Position numbers and translations under genes: made by a program
Shown: positions 10,151 through 20,727 of the stretch, piece by piece
How the letters are laid out: the number at the start of each line of letters is the position of its first letter
Numbering within the stretch: position 1 is the stretch's first letter
Notes under the pieces: generated by a model
Databases searched by the model: none
Told to the model about the DNA's origin: nothing
What the model saw: only the letters and a program-made list of their open reading frames with translations
From: Methylobacter sp.
Lineage (GTDB): Bacteria > Pseudomonadota > Gammaproteobacteria > Methylococcales > Methylomonadaceae
Assembly (NCBI GenBank): GCA_030679035.1
Contig: JAUXTH010000122.1
Span: forward strand, 1 to 64,000
Direction of reading: 5' to 3'
Length of the DNA: 64,000 bases

Positions 10151-10378
10151 ATGTCTCTGGTTATCGATGAGGATAAATGCGCCCGATGTGGAGTCTGTGA
10201 GCCAGAGTGCCCGAATGAAGCTATTTTTCAGACTGAGGATGCTTATGTTATTGACCCGGAGTTGTGTAGCGAATGCGTACGTTTTGGCGACCCCAAATGC
10301 GTAGCGGTTTGCCCTAGCGACGGTGTCCACAAAGCTAAAGAAAGTTTGTTAAAGACGTGCATGGGTTTATTTGGTTGA
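10151..10378 (+). CDS. YfhL-type 2[4Fe-4S] ferredoxin, variant spacing
   Basis: This 75-residue ferredoxin has two clusters. The first motif is [13 protein letters not shown], and the second is CSEC followed 7 residues later by CVAVCPS. The family usually has 8 residues at that place, as in the paralogue 50 bases downstream. It also lacks the extra Cys after the last CP and has an unpaired Cys near its C-terminus. It is immediately downstream of coaD. Its redox partner is unknown. Confidence 0.85.
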   Translation: MSLVIDEDKCARCGVCEPECPNEAIFQTEDAYVIDPELCSECVRFGDPKCVAVCPSDGVHKAKESLLKTCMGLFG

Positions 10379-10412
10379 GCAGGATTTATTGTCTATCAAT
10401 GTTGTGTTGTAG

Positions 10413-10673
<261 letters not shown>

Positions 10674-10682
10674 GCCGGTTTT

Positions 10683-10790
10683 CACTCAGATAAAAAATAG
10701 AACACGGATGGCACGGATTTGGCCGATAAACGCGGATAAAATAAAAAAATCCGTTTAAATCCGTCTAATCAGTGTTATCCGTGTGCCATT
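10683..10790. repeat. Dispersed long-hairpin repeat, copy 2 (CACGGAT subtype)
   Basis: The left end reads AATAGAACACGGATGGCACG and the right end GTTATCCGTGTGCCATT; they are complementary. Inner segments (AATAAAAAAATCCGTTTAAATCCG) add to the fold. It sits between two convergent genes, where a bidirectional terminator would be expected. It is related to the copy at 60594-60735. Confidence 0.65.
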
Positions 10791-10814
10791 AAATACCGTT
10801 CTTTAAGTTGATGC

Positions 10815-11585
10815 TTAGAGCGTTAACCAACCTAAACTTTCAGCCGTAGTTCCAACCGGCTTATATTCAGCCCCGACCCATCCCGAATAAGCCGAGCCCT
10901 CAATGGTTGAAAACAACCTCTCGAAATCTATCCGGCCGGTACCGGGCTGCCCGCGCCCGGGGCAATCGGCAAACTGGATGTGACCGATTTTATCGGCATG
11001 TTCAGCAATAAACTTTTCGGGATTTTCGCCCATCATTTGCATATGATAAATATCGTACTGCATCAACAGCCCAGGGCGGTTAAGCTCTTCTAATACACCG
11101 AGCATTTGTGCGCCGCTATTGATGATAAACCCCGGCATATCGTGGGTGTTGATCGCCTCAAACACGGTTTTAATGCTCAACGGCGCAAAGCTCTCGGCGG
11201 CGAAACATAAATTCTCCTTAAAGGTTTCCAGATATTGCGCCAAGCGGGTGTTATCCAAACAACGCCCCGGCAGCACATTGATTGCTTCCGGTTTTAACTG
11301 TTCGGCGTAGCTGACGGTTTGAGCGACGGCCTGCTTGAATTGATCGCGTTTTTCAGGTACGCAGGCAAGCCCCTCGCCACCTTGCAATAAATCGGCAGCG
11401 TCTACATTAAACAAAACCAGTTTTAAGTCGTATTCGTCCAGTTTGTCTTTTATCGCGGCTGCGCTTAGCTCGTAGGGAAATTGGATTTCAACGGCATTAA
11501 AGCCGGCTTGTTTGGCGGCCTTGAAGCGATCGATAAGCGCGACTTCGGTAAACAACAGGCTCAAGTTGGCGGTAAAGTTAAGCAT
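10815..11585 (-). CDS. hyi: Hydroxypyruvate isomerase
   Basis: This 256-residue TIM-barrel enzyme of the xylose-isomerase-like group interconverts hydroxypyruvate and tartronate semialdehyde. Typical segments are MLNFTANLSLLFTE at the start, a FEAINTHDMPGF block, MQYDIYHMQMM and GHIQFADCPGRGQPGTG, and AEYKPVG at the end. These contain the metal-ligand Glu, Asp, His and Glu positions. The gene start overlaps the end of the upstream reductase by 8 bases. The pair therefore links hydroxypyruvate, tartronate semialdehyde and glycerate. Confidence 0.93.
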   Translation of the reverse strand: MLNFTANLSLLFTEVALIDRFKAAKQAGFNAVEIQFPYELSAAAIKDKLDEYDLKLVLFNVDAADLLQGGEGLACVPEKRDQFKQAVAQTVSYAEQLKPEAINVLPGRCLDNTRLAQYLETFKENLCFAAESFAPLSIKTVFEAINTHDMPGFIINSGAQMLGVLEELNRPGLLMQYDIYHMQMMGENPEKFIAEHADKIGHIQFADCPGRGQPGTGRIDFERLFSTIEGSAYSGWVGAEYKPVGTTAESLGWLTL

Positions 11586-12462
11586 CGGTTTTAGCGTACA
11601 GTTTGATTAAGGTGGCGGGGTCTTGTTCAAGGTAACCGTGGCTACCGTGCAGTTGCATCAACTGCGAGGCCAGTGCGGACATGGGTACGGCGTTGCCTTG
11701 TTTGACCGACAAATCAACCGCCATGTTCAAATCCTTCAGCAGGGTTTTAACCCGCCATTTGACCGGTTCAAAAGTACCGGCCGCCATTTCGGTACCGACG
11801 ATTTGCAAGGGCTTGGAGTCGGCAAAGCCGCCTGCCAGCGCTACGGGTATTTGCCCCGCATCAACACCGGCCTGTTTGGCCAGCGCCATCATTTCGGCGA
11901 TAACCAGCACATTACAACTGACTATCATCTGGTTGCAGATCTTGGTGATCTGGCCGCTGCCCACTTCGCCCATGTGGGTCAATTGTTTGTACAGCGGAGC
12001 CAGAACGATCCGGGCCATTTCGATATTTTCTGCACTGCCGCCCGCCATAATTGCCAGATTGCCTAGTTCTGCACCGGCAACGCCGCCGGAAACCGGCGCA
12101 TCGACCCAGCCCATGGCGCATTTTTCATGCAACAGCGCGGCTAATTGCCGGGTGGCGTCCGGGTGGATGCTGGATAAGTCGATCAGCAACTTGCCCTCTG
12201 TACCACTCGTTAAAATATCATTGCGGACAATCGATTCGACGACCGCTGTATCGGCCAAGCACAGGATAATCACCTCGGAGGCTCTGACTAATTCGGCAAC
12301 GGATGAGCAGGCCTTGGCTCCAGCATCAGTGACCGGCTGGAGCTTTTCAGGATTACGGTTCCAGACATTGACGCTAAAGCCCGCATCCAGCAAACGTAAG
12401 GTCATCGGCTTGCCCATCAGGCCGATGCCGATGAAACCGAGGGTGGGTTTTTTATCTGACAT
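11578..12462 (-). CDS. garR: 2-hydroxy-3-oxopropionate (tartronate semialdehyde) reductase
   Basis: This beta-hydroxyacid dehydrogenase is about 294 residues. The NAD(P)-binding motif is GFIGIGLMGKPM, the substrate motif is DAPVSGGVAGAE, and the catalytic Lys lies in GQITKICNQ. It reduces tartronate semialdehyde to D-glycerate, and its coupling with the isomerase gene supports this choice over 3-hydroxyisobutyrate dehydrogenase. The start at 12462 gives MSDKKP; an alternative ATG lies 15 bases upstream at 12477, and neither has a clear ribosome site. No glyoxylate carboligase gene is nearby. Confidence 0.87.
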   Translation of the reverse strand: MSDKKPTLGFIGIGLMGKPMTLRLLDAGFSVNVWNRNPEKLQPVTDAGAKACSSVAELVRASEVIILCLADTAVVESIVRNDILTSGTEGKLLIDLSSIHPDATRQLAALLHEKCAMGWVDAPVSGGVAGAELGNLAIMAGGSAENIEMARIVLAPLYKQLTHMGEVGSGQITKICNQMIVSCNVLVIAEMMALAKQAGVDAGQIPVALAGGFADSKPLQIVGTEMAAGTFEPVKWRVKTLLKDLNMAVDLSVKQGNAVPMSALASQLMQLHGSHGYLEQDPATLIKLYAKTDA

Positions 12463-12645
12463 GATTTTATTTATCATTGGTTAATATTCAAAATGTAATG
12501 TCGCGCAGGCGCTATAGGGCAACCAAATGGCGGCTTTAACTATAAATTCTACGATATAATGAGCCTTAATGTGGCTTGGTTCAGGTCATCTAATATAACT
12601 TCTTGCTGCGCTGTTGCCTGCAAGTTTAATCGAGAGGAGGTTTGC

Positions 12646-13212
12646 GTGGCAAAAGCTAGTGATTTGAAAAGGGGTATGGTGGTTGAAATAAACGGCATAC
12701 CGCATGCGGTTAAGCAGGTCGATGCGAAAAGTCCATCATCCCGCGGCGCGTCAACCTTGTATAAAATCCGTTTTACCAATCTTAAAACCGGCCAAAAACT
12801 GGATGAGTCTTTAAAAGGGGATGATTTTTTTAAGGATGCCGATCTGGTGCGGGCCAAGGTGCAGTTTTCCTATGTCGACGGGGATAATTACATCTTCATG
12901 AATATGGAAGATTACACCCAGTACAGCCTGAGTCGCGAGGATTTGGAAGACCAAATCGACTATTTGACCGAAGGCTTGGAAGGCATCGTGGCCTTGTTGG
13001 TGGATGATGCGGTGCTGGGCATTGAACTGCCAAGTTCAGTGGTGCTGCCCATAGTGGAGACTGCGCCGGCCATCAAGGGGGCGACGGCATCAGGGCGCAC
13101 CAAAACCGCCAGAGTGACCACCGGCTTGGAGGTTCAGGTGCCCGAATATCTGGAACCTGAGGAGTTGATCAAGATTAATACCGAGACAGGGAAATTCATG
13201 TCACGCGCTTGA
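12646..13212 (+). CDS. efpL: Elongation factor P-like protein EfpL (YeiP)
   Basis: EfpL is a paralogue of translation factor EF-P, which relieves ribosome stalling at particular peptide motifs. The start is GTG at 12646 with a strong GAGAGGAGG site 6 bases upstream; the in-frame ATG at 12559 lacks one. The 188-residue product has three beta-barrel domains. The domain I tip reads KSPSSRGAS, with Arg where canonical EF-P carries the modifiable Lys. FSYVDGDNYIFMNMEDYTQY and the C-terminal TGLEVQVPEYLEPEE follow EfpL sequences closely. It is 3 bases upstream of rlmG. Confidence 0.93.
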   Translation: MAKASDLKRGMVVEINGIPHAVKQVDAKSPSSRGASTLYKIRFTNLKTGQKLDESLKGDDFFKDADLVRAKVQFSYVDGDNYIFMNMEDYTQYSLSREDLEDQIDYLTEGLEGIVALLVDDAVLGIELPSSVVLPIVETAPAIKGATASGRTKTARVTTGLEVQVPEYLEPEELIKINTETGKFMSRA

Positions 13213-13215
13213 GCT

Positions 13216-14334
13216 ATGACTAACCGTTTAACCGTTGCTCAAGGCGAATTCGAACTTAACCGCTTGCCGAAACGGCCGCGAGAGTTGCTGCGCGCCTGGG
13301 ACGCGGCGGATGAATACCTGCTTGATACCGTTGCTGAACAGCTAAAGCCGCCTAGTGCTGCGCGGGTTTTGCTAGCGAATGACAGCTTCGGCGCGCTGGC
13401 TGTGGCGTTGAGTGCTTTCAGGCCTTATGCCATATCGGATTCCTATCTGTCGCAGCAGGCGACCCGACTCAATCTTGCCGCAAATGGATTGCCCGAACAC
13501 GGCGTCAGCTTGCTAAGCAGTCTTGACCCTCTGGAGGATGTATTCGATTGGGTGCTGATTAAGGCGCCGAAGACCTTGACTTTACTGGAAGACGAGCTGA
13601 TACGCTTGCATCCGCATTTGACGCCGTCAACCCAGGTCATTGTCGCGGGTATGATCAAAACCCTGCCGTCATCGGTTTGGAAGCTGCTGGAGCGCTTGAT
13701 TGGGCCGACTACAACCTCGCTGGCCAGAAAAAAGGCAAGGCTGATTTTTGCAAGGCCTGATGCCGCGCTGACTGTGCCGTCCAGTCCTTATCCGGTCAGT
13801 TACCGGCTCGAAAATACCGAGTACCTGATCAGCAACCACGCCAATGTATTTTCGCGCGACAGCCTTGATATAGGCACGCGCTTTTTTCTCCAGCATATCC
13901 CGTCGCGGCAGGATGCTTGCGACATCATCGATTTGGGTTGCGGCAACGGGGTAGTCGGTTTAATCGCCGCCGAACGCAGTCCTGCGGCGACCGTGCATTT
14001 TGTCGATGAGTCCTTTATGGCTGTAGCATCGGCGAGAGACAACTTCCAGCGCGCTTTCGGTGGGAGGCGCGAGGCGACTTTTCGCGTCGGCGACGGCTTG
14101 ATGGAGGTTGAATCGGAATCGGCCGACCTGATACTTTGCAATCCGCCGTTCCACCAACAAAACACGGTAGGCGACCAGATTGCCGTCAGCTTGTTTAAAC
14201 AGTCACGCAGAGTCTTGCGCAAAGGCGGCGAATTATGGGTGATCGGCAACCGGCACCTGGATTATCACAGCTACCTGGACCGTCTTTTTGGGGGATATTC
14301 GGTCGTCGCAGCCAACTCGAATTTGTTATCGTGA
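13216..14334 (+). CDS. rlmG: 23S rRNA (guanine-N2)-methyltransferase RlmG, C-terminus frameshifted
   Basis: RlmG methylates G1835 of 23S rRNA. This 372-residue protein has the duplicated methyltransferase fold. DLGCGNGVVGL forms the SAM site at about residue 237, and LILCNPPFHQ is the catalytic motif near residue 300. The family normally ends in a SKFVI-like strand followed by Lys. Here the frame ends NSNLLS and stops at 14332. In the shifted frame the same DNA reads FVIVKAVLAS and stops at 14354, as if one base were lost near 14321. Function may be retained, since only the last strand is altered. A base-calling error is possible. Confidence 0.9.
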   Translation: MTNRLTVAQGEFELNRLPKRPRELLRAWDAADEYLLDTVAEQLKPPSAARVLLANDSFGALAVALSAFRPYAISDSYLSQQATRLNLAANGLPEHGVSLLSSLDPLEDVFDWVLIKAPKTLTLLEDELIRLHPHLTPSTQVIVAGMIKTLPSSVWKLLERLIGPTTTSLARKKARLIFARPDAALTVPSSPYPVSYRLENTEYLISNHANVFSRDSLDIGTRFFLQHIPSRQDACDIIDLGCGNGVVGLIAAERSPAATVHFVDESFMAVASARDNFQRAFGGRREATFRVGDGLMEVESESADLILCNPPFHQQNTVGDQIAVSLFKQSRRVLRKGGELWVIGNRHLDYHSYLDRLFGGYSVVAANSNLLS

Positions 14335-14370
14335 AGGCCGTGTTGGCGAGTTAAGGTGCAGAAAATTAAG

Positions 14371-14405
14371 GCAAAAAAAACTCCCGGTGCGTGAGCGACG
14401 GGAGT
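14371..14405 (-). terminator. Rho-independent terminator for the small gene upstream
   Basis: On the minus strand an ACTCCCG/CGGGAGT stem is followed by a run of eight T. It lies about 60 bases past the stop of the small membrane protein gene at 14463-14615 and is oriented to end that transcript. On the plus strand the T run is missing, so it is not a normal terminator for rlmG. Confidence 0.75.
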
Positions 14406-14462
14406 GAGAGATCAAACAGGAGAGAGTCTGTTTGAGGTAGGATACCAAGAGGTGGTAAAAAC

Positions 14463-14615
14463 TTAGCCGTGTAATCTGCGGCTTAAAATCATATTGCTGA
14501 ATATTGCAGCCGTTCCGAACATGATGGTTGAAACAATGAATTCGCCGGAAAGGAAACCCAAAATACCAACGATAAACACCAGTCCTATTAAAATATCTCT
14601 TTGAAAGTCAGTCAT
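14463..14615 (-). CDS. Small hydrophobic membrane protein, 50 residues
   Basis: This short gene begins MTDFQRDILIGLVFIVGILG and ends SRRLHG. An AAAGGGG ribosome site sits about 8 bases before the ATG and a strong terminator follows. Residues 8-24 and about 25-44 form one or two hydrophobic segments, with Arg residues at the C-terminus, so it should sit in the inner membrane. No family is recognised. Clean start, hydrophobic pattern and own terminator argue that it is real. It stands alone between rlmG and motB. Confidence 0.65.
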   Translation of the reverse strand: MTDFQRDILIGLVFIVGILGFLSGEFIVSTIMFGTAAIFSNMILSRRLHG

Positions 14616-14976
14616 TTTAAAGCCCCTTTGCTATTTTGAAGATAAGAATTAATCAATGTTGGGTATACTATACATGCGTACTTATTGGTTGACAATGGCA
14701 GCAATTATTGATTAATAGTTTCCTATATATAGACAATGGTTTTTAGATTTGATGCTACTTAAGGAAAATGCAGTTTAAAGTTTAGTAACTGCTCACTAAT
14801 AACGGGCAAGTTCAGTTAAAAACTTGAAAGACGATTTGTCCGTGTGGTCCGCGGGGAGGGCGTGGTGGTAGCTATGCCCCGTGCTGAGGCTGTTAGCTGT
14901 AATGTCAGATTCAAAAAGACAACGGCGGAGCAAGTAAAACTAAGATACAGATCTCGATTGTTAAGGGCTTTTATTC
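14616..14976. other. Non-coding gap before motB
   Basis: AT-rich DNA upstream of the small membrane protein gene, so it probably holds that gene's promoter on the minus strand. A frame at 14844-15056 overlaps the motB 3' end on the other strand and has no ribosome site. I see no repeat or RNA gene in this stretch. Confidence 0.4.
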
Positions 14977-15879
14977 CTAAGGCGGCGGTGCGGCTTCTGT
15001 ACTTGCTTCATCACCTACGCTTTGCAAAATCTCTTGTTCGGTTTTTTTATTCATAACGATAATGGAAATCCGTCTGTTAATCGGATCCAGTGGTTCGGTG
15101 GTGGGGCTGTACGGAACACTGGACGACAAGCCGATAACCCGTAAAACTTTTTGTTCGGCAAGTCCGCCTTGGGTCAATTCGTATCGTGCGGCGTTGGCTC
15201 GGTCACTGGAGAGTTCCCAATTGGTATATTTCTTTTGATTGGGCGGAAAAGGCCGAGCATCAGTGTGTCCATTGAGGCTGACTCTATTGGGCAGTTCGTT
15301 AATAACCGGAGCTAACGCTTTCAAAATCAACTTGATTTGCGGCTCTGTTTCCGCGCTGGCCAGTTTATACATGGGGCGGTTTTGGTCATCGACGATTAGA
15401 ATGCGCAAGCCTTCTGAGGTTATTTCCAGTTTGATTTGATCCTTGAACTCGGTTAATTCCGGGGTTGAATCTATTTTATCTTGGATTTTTTTCTTTAGAT
15501 TTTCAAGTTTTTCTTTCTCGATTTCTTCGGCTTTTTCCTCAATCTCTTCGGGCGTAATCTCTTTTTTTTCCGATGTCATGCCTTTGTCGACCTGACCTTG
15601 ATCTTGTGAGGCGATATCTGCGCCGCCCGCTTGAATAATACTGGTTCGATCACCGGTATCGGCTCCTTTTTCTTCCGTAGATGCTTTAAAAGGATCTTGA
15701 AAGTATTCGGCAATGCCTTTGCGTTCCGGTTCAGTAGTTGTTCCCAATAGCCACATCAGTAAAAAAAACGCCATCATGGCGGTAACGAAATCGGCGTAAG
15801 CCAGTTTCCAGGCGCCTCCATGATGAGCATGGCCGCCCTTTTTTATTTTTTTTATGATGATCGGTTGCTGGTCGGCCAT
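14977..15879 (-). CDS. motB: Flagellar motor stator protein MotB
   Basis: MotB anchors the flagellar stator to peptidoglycan. Of 300 residues, the basic N-terminus is followed by one TM helix at about 27-46. This contains the proton-carrying Asp (D30 in KLAYADFVTAMMAF, matching Asp32 of E. coli). A charged linker of Glu/Lys-rich sequence (about 85-140) forms a coiled or plug region. The C-terminal OmpA-like domain has SLNGHTDARPF and NWELSSDRANAARYEL for peptidoglycan binding. It is 8 bases downstream of motA. No other flagellar gene is in the window. Confidence 0.96.
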   Translation of the reverse strand: MADQQPIIIKKIKKGGHAHHGGAWKLAYADFVTAMMAFFLLMWLLGTTTEPERKGIAEYFQDPFKASTEEKGADTGDRTSIIQAGGADIASQDQGQVDKGMTSEKKEITPEEIEEKAEEIEKEKLENLKKKIQDKIDSTPELTEFKDQIKLEITSEGLRILIVDDQNRPMYKLASAETEPQIKLILKALAPVINELPNRVSLNGHTDARPFPPNQKKYTNWELSSDRANAARYELTQGGLAEQKVLRVIGLSSSVPYSPTTEPLDPINRRISIIVMNKKTEQEILQSVGDEASTEAAPPP

Positions 15880-15887
15880 TTTTTAGA

Positions 15888-16736
15888 TCAACCTTTATTG
15901 GCTCTCAATTGTTGTTCCAATTCCAGAAAGCCGGGGCGCATCGGGGAAGCGATCATGGTGCGAATATATTCCGCAGTCATGGCGGGTGAAACGCCTTTGG
16001 CGCAACACAACAGGCCTTTTTGGGCGCATTTAAAGACGTTTCCTGATGCTTCATAGCGCTCTGACATCACGGCTGCGACAGGGCCGATAAAACCATAAGC
16101 CAGTAGAATACCCAGAAATGTTCCGACCAGAGCGGCCGCGATTAATTTGCCCAGCTCTGAGGGCGGAATGCCAACTGATTCCATGGTATGCACGACACCC
16201 ATTACCGCCGCTACAATCCCAAAGGCCGGCAAACCGTCAGCGATATTCTGGACAGCTTTGACTGGCGCATGGGCTTCTTCATGATGGACTTCGAGCTCCT
16301 GATCCATCAGTTCTTCCAGCGCATAGACCTCAACCCCGGTAACGATCAAACGAAGGTTGTCACAGATAAATTCCAATAAGTGGTGGTCGGCGAGAATTTT
16401 GGGCGAAAACACTGGGCTGCTTGCAGGTTCGTCGATAATACTTTCCAACGACAATAAGCCTTCTTTGCGTGTTTTGGTGGTAATGGCATAAAAACACATC
16501 AGCAGCTCAAGGTAATATTCTTTATTGTAAGGGGTGCTTTTTAAGGTGGCAGTACCCTGACTGACGGCTGCTTTTATCACAGGCATGGAGTTTCCGGTGA
16601 TGAAAGCCCCCAAAGCCGCGCCAATGATGATAACAAATTCAAAGGGCTGAAAAAGAACGCCGGGGTGTCCGCCGCCCCCCATGAATCCGCCCATGATTGA
16701 TATACTGAGGACCAAATATCCGACAATAACTAACAT
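15888..16736 (-). CDS. motA: Flagellar motor stator protein MotA
   Basis: MotA forms the proton channel of the stator with MotB and contacts the rotor protein FliG. Of 282 residues, it has four TM segments: two near the N-terminus and two at about 165-220. A large cytoplasmic loop with RKEGLLSLE and basic/acidic charges contacts FliG. The conserved PAFGIVAAVMGVVHTM segment carries the key Pro. Together with motB it forms a two-gene operon reading away from the efflux genes. Confidence 0.96.
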   Translation of the reverse strand: MLVIVGYLVLSISIMGGFMGGGGHPGVLFQPFEFVIIIGAALGAFITGNSMPVIKAAVSQGTATLKSTPYNKEYYLELLMCFYAITTKTRKEGLLSLESIIDEPASSPVFSPKILADHHLLEFICDNLRLIVTGVEVYALEELMDQELEVHHEEAHAPVKAVQNIADGLPAFGIVAAVMGVVHTMESVGIPPSELGKLIAAALVGTFLGILLAYGFIGPVAAVMSERYEASGNVFKCAQKGLLCCAKGVSPAMTAEYIRTMIASPMRPGFLELEQQLRANKG

Positions 16737-16821
16737 GTATTCTCTTTTGTGGTTGGTTTATATTGAAATAACAAAATGGAATGCAGTAATTGCTGATGCT
16801 TAAGCAATAATCACGACACGA

Positions 16822-17103
16822 TTATATAGGGGGAAGCACAAAAAAACTGATTTTTAAATCTGATTTTGGTGTTTCCGATTCAATAGTATTGGTCTTTATT
16901 TTAGCTTGAATTTGAAACTTAGGGGCTAATCTTTCACCGTTGTTTTTTTTCTGGCGGATATCGTGGCGTATATCATCGATCACAAGGTATAAAGACGGAA
17001 TCAAAATCAAGGTAATCATGGTCGCAAAGAGACTACCCAAGCCGATGGAGATGCCGATTGATCCGTGCTCATGATTTTTCCGGGGATGTCGGACGGTGCC
17101 CAA
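16822..17103 (-). pseudogene. RND efflux transporter, C-terminal relic
   Basis: The 93-residue frame contains SIGISIGLGSLFATMITLIL followed by IPSLYLVIDD. This matches the last TM helix region of RND pumps, where the family reads like GFGVLFATLITLILVPALY. Such proteins are about 1,000 residues, so only the final tenth survives. Upstream on the same strand is an intact outer-membrane factor gene, not the rest of the pump. It looks like the remains of an RND gene lost by deletion. Confidence 0.65.
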
Positions 17104-17156
17104 TAAATTCCGACGTCACTCTGACCAATTAAGATTAGAGCTTGTCTTTAGCTGTT

Positions 17157-18512
17157 TTACGGTTGATTGCTCGACCAGCCGCCGCCCAAAGCCTGATAGA
17201 GCTGCACCATCGCGACCAAAACATCCTGCCGGGCTTGAACCTGGCTGTTCTCAGCAGTTAACAGGCTACGTTGGGTTGAAAGCAGGGTTTGATAATCGAT
17301 CAAGCCGAGCCGGTAGCGATCCAAGGACAGCTGATACGCCTGCCGGGCCTTGTTTACTGCATCGGCCAATGCTTGCAGACGGCGAGTCGAGTTGCTGCGC
17401 ACTGCCGCCGCATCCTCCACCTCTTTAAATGCCGTCAAAATCGTTTTCCGATAGGTCTCAACTAATTCAGCATTGCGGGCCTCTGCATTCTCCAGTCCGC
17501 CTTCCAGACGTCCGCCCTGAAACAAGGGTTGCGTCAGGCTGGAAGCCATCGCCAGCGCCAGTCCTGCCGGTTGCGGCGAAGCGAGCAGCGCATCCAGATT
17601 CAATTGCAGCTTCGGATAAAAAGCGGCCCGCGCCACGCCGATGTCGGCATTGGCGGCGATCAATTCCATTTCAGCTTGCCGGACATCGGGCCTGCGCTCC
17701 AGCAGACTGGACGGTTGCAGGGCGTTGATTACCGGCACAACCATATCGAAAAAACGCTCGGCATTGAAAGATACCGACTGAGCCGGATGACCCAGCAATA
17801 TCGCCAATGCATTCTCCGCCAAGGTGTATTGTTGGATCGCTAAATCCAGGCTGGCGCGGGCCGTTGCCAGCTCGGTTTGCTGCTGCGCTACATCCAGCGC
17901 CGATACCGCACCGGCTTGATAACGGGCTTCGACTATCGCCAATACACTAGCGACGTTTTCCAGAAACTCGGTCGCAATGCGCTTGCGCTCGGCCAGGGCC
18001 AGCAGGTTGAAATAAGCCTGGCCGACATTGGACATCACCACCAGCTGCAAGGCATCGCGAGTAAAAACCGAGCTTAGCAAGCGTGCCGAACCGGCATCGC
18101 GGCGGGCGCGATTGGCGCCCCACAAATCGACTTCGTAGGCGACGGTAAATTGCCCGGATTCTTTCTGAGTGTCGCCGAGGTTGGTATGGGTATTGGTGAA
18201 GTCGCCTTGAAGCCCAACCGACGGCCACAAATTGGCTCCGGCAATCTTGGCTTGAGCACGGGCCTGTTCGACACGTTGCCGAGCCGCTGCTAAGTCGGTA
18301 TTGTAAAGCAGCGACTCCGTTATCAGGTGATTGAGTTGCGCACTACCGAAAGCCCGCCACCACTGCGGATCGACAGCGGATTTTTGTTGTGTCAGGCTGG
18401 CATCGTGCCATTGCTTCGGCGTTTCCACGTCCGGGCGCTGGAAGTCCGGTACCAGATTGCAGGCGGTCAAAAACAGCAATGCTGAAATTATTGATAGTTT
18501 ATTTTTCATCAA
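17157..18512 (-). CDS. Outer-membrane efflux lipoprotein, NodT/OprM type
   Basis: This TolC-like outer-membrane factor has 451 residues. The signal peptide ends in the lipobox LTAC (Cys18), and mature sequence starts NLVPDFQRPDVETP as in the OprM/CusC group. Two OEP repeats follow, with WWRAFGSAQLN, an ARQRVEQARAQAKIAGANLWP helix and PLFQGGRLEGGLENA in the second half. It forms the exit duct of a tripartite pump. It lies downstream of macAB, although a 224-bp hairpin repeat is inserted between. Confidence 0.92.
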   Translation of the reverse strand: MMKNKLSIISALLFLTACNLVPDFQRPDVETPKQWHDASLTQQKSAVDPQWWRAFGSAQLNHLITESLLYNTDLAAARQRVEQARAQAKIAGANLWPSVGLQGDFTNTHTNLGDTQKESGQFTVAYEVDLWGANRARRDAGSARLLSSVFTRDALQLVVMSNVGQAYFNLLALAERKRIATEFLENVASVLAIVEARYQAGAVSALDVAQQQTELATARASLDLAIQQYTLAENALAILLGHPAQSVSFNAERFFDMVVPVINALQPSSLLERRPDVRQAEMELIAANADIGVARAAFYPKLQLNLDALLASPQPAGLALAMASSLTQPLFQGGRLEGGLENAEARNAELVETYRKTILTAFKEVEDAAAVRSNSTRRLQALADAVNKARQAYQLSLDRYRLGLIDYQTLLSTQRSLLTAENSQVQARQDVLVAMVQLYQALGGGWSSNQP

Positions 18513-18519
18513 GAGTCAT

Positions 18520-18743
18520 TACTCAGCAGTTAGAAAAATGGAACGCAGATGACGCAGATGAATATGATGAGCACAGATAACCCCATCTGATTGAAAAAAC
18601 GGCCTACTTTTGTAACTCCTTGTAGCTCTTTATTTGGAGGGAGTTGCACCCTTTTAAAGGTATACGTTTTCAAAGTAAGATGGGAGTAACTCAATAAAAA
18701 TCTTATTAAATCATAATTATCAGCGTCATCTGCGTTCCATTGC
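18520..18743. repeat. Dispersed long-hairpin repeat, copy 3 (longest)
   Basis: The left end, GGAACGCAGATGACGCAGAT, and the right end, with CGTCATCTGCGTTCCATT, are near-perfect inverted repeats about 180 bases apart. The interior differs from other copies, but AAAATCTTATTAAATCATAA near the right end recurs in the copy at 45811-45978. It separates the outer-membrane factor gene from macB. Confidence 0.7.
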
Positions 18744-18771
18744 ATTTGATAGGGGGTATTTGTGGTGATCA

Positions 18772-20723
<1,952 letters not shown>

Positions 20724-20727
<4 letters not shown>

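Noticed and set aside
11681-12484. A 267-residue open frame on the plus strand opposite the reductase gene
   Set aside because: It is a shadow of garR: no ribosome site, no family features, composition like an antisense translation.
14844-15056. 70-residue frame ending inside motB
   Set aside because: No ribosome site, and it overlaps a certain gene. The product has no features.
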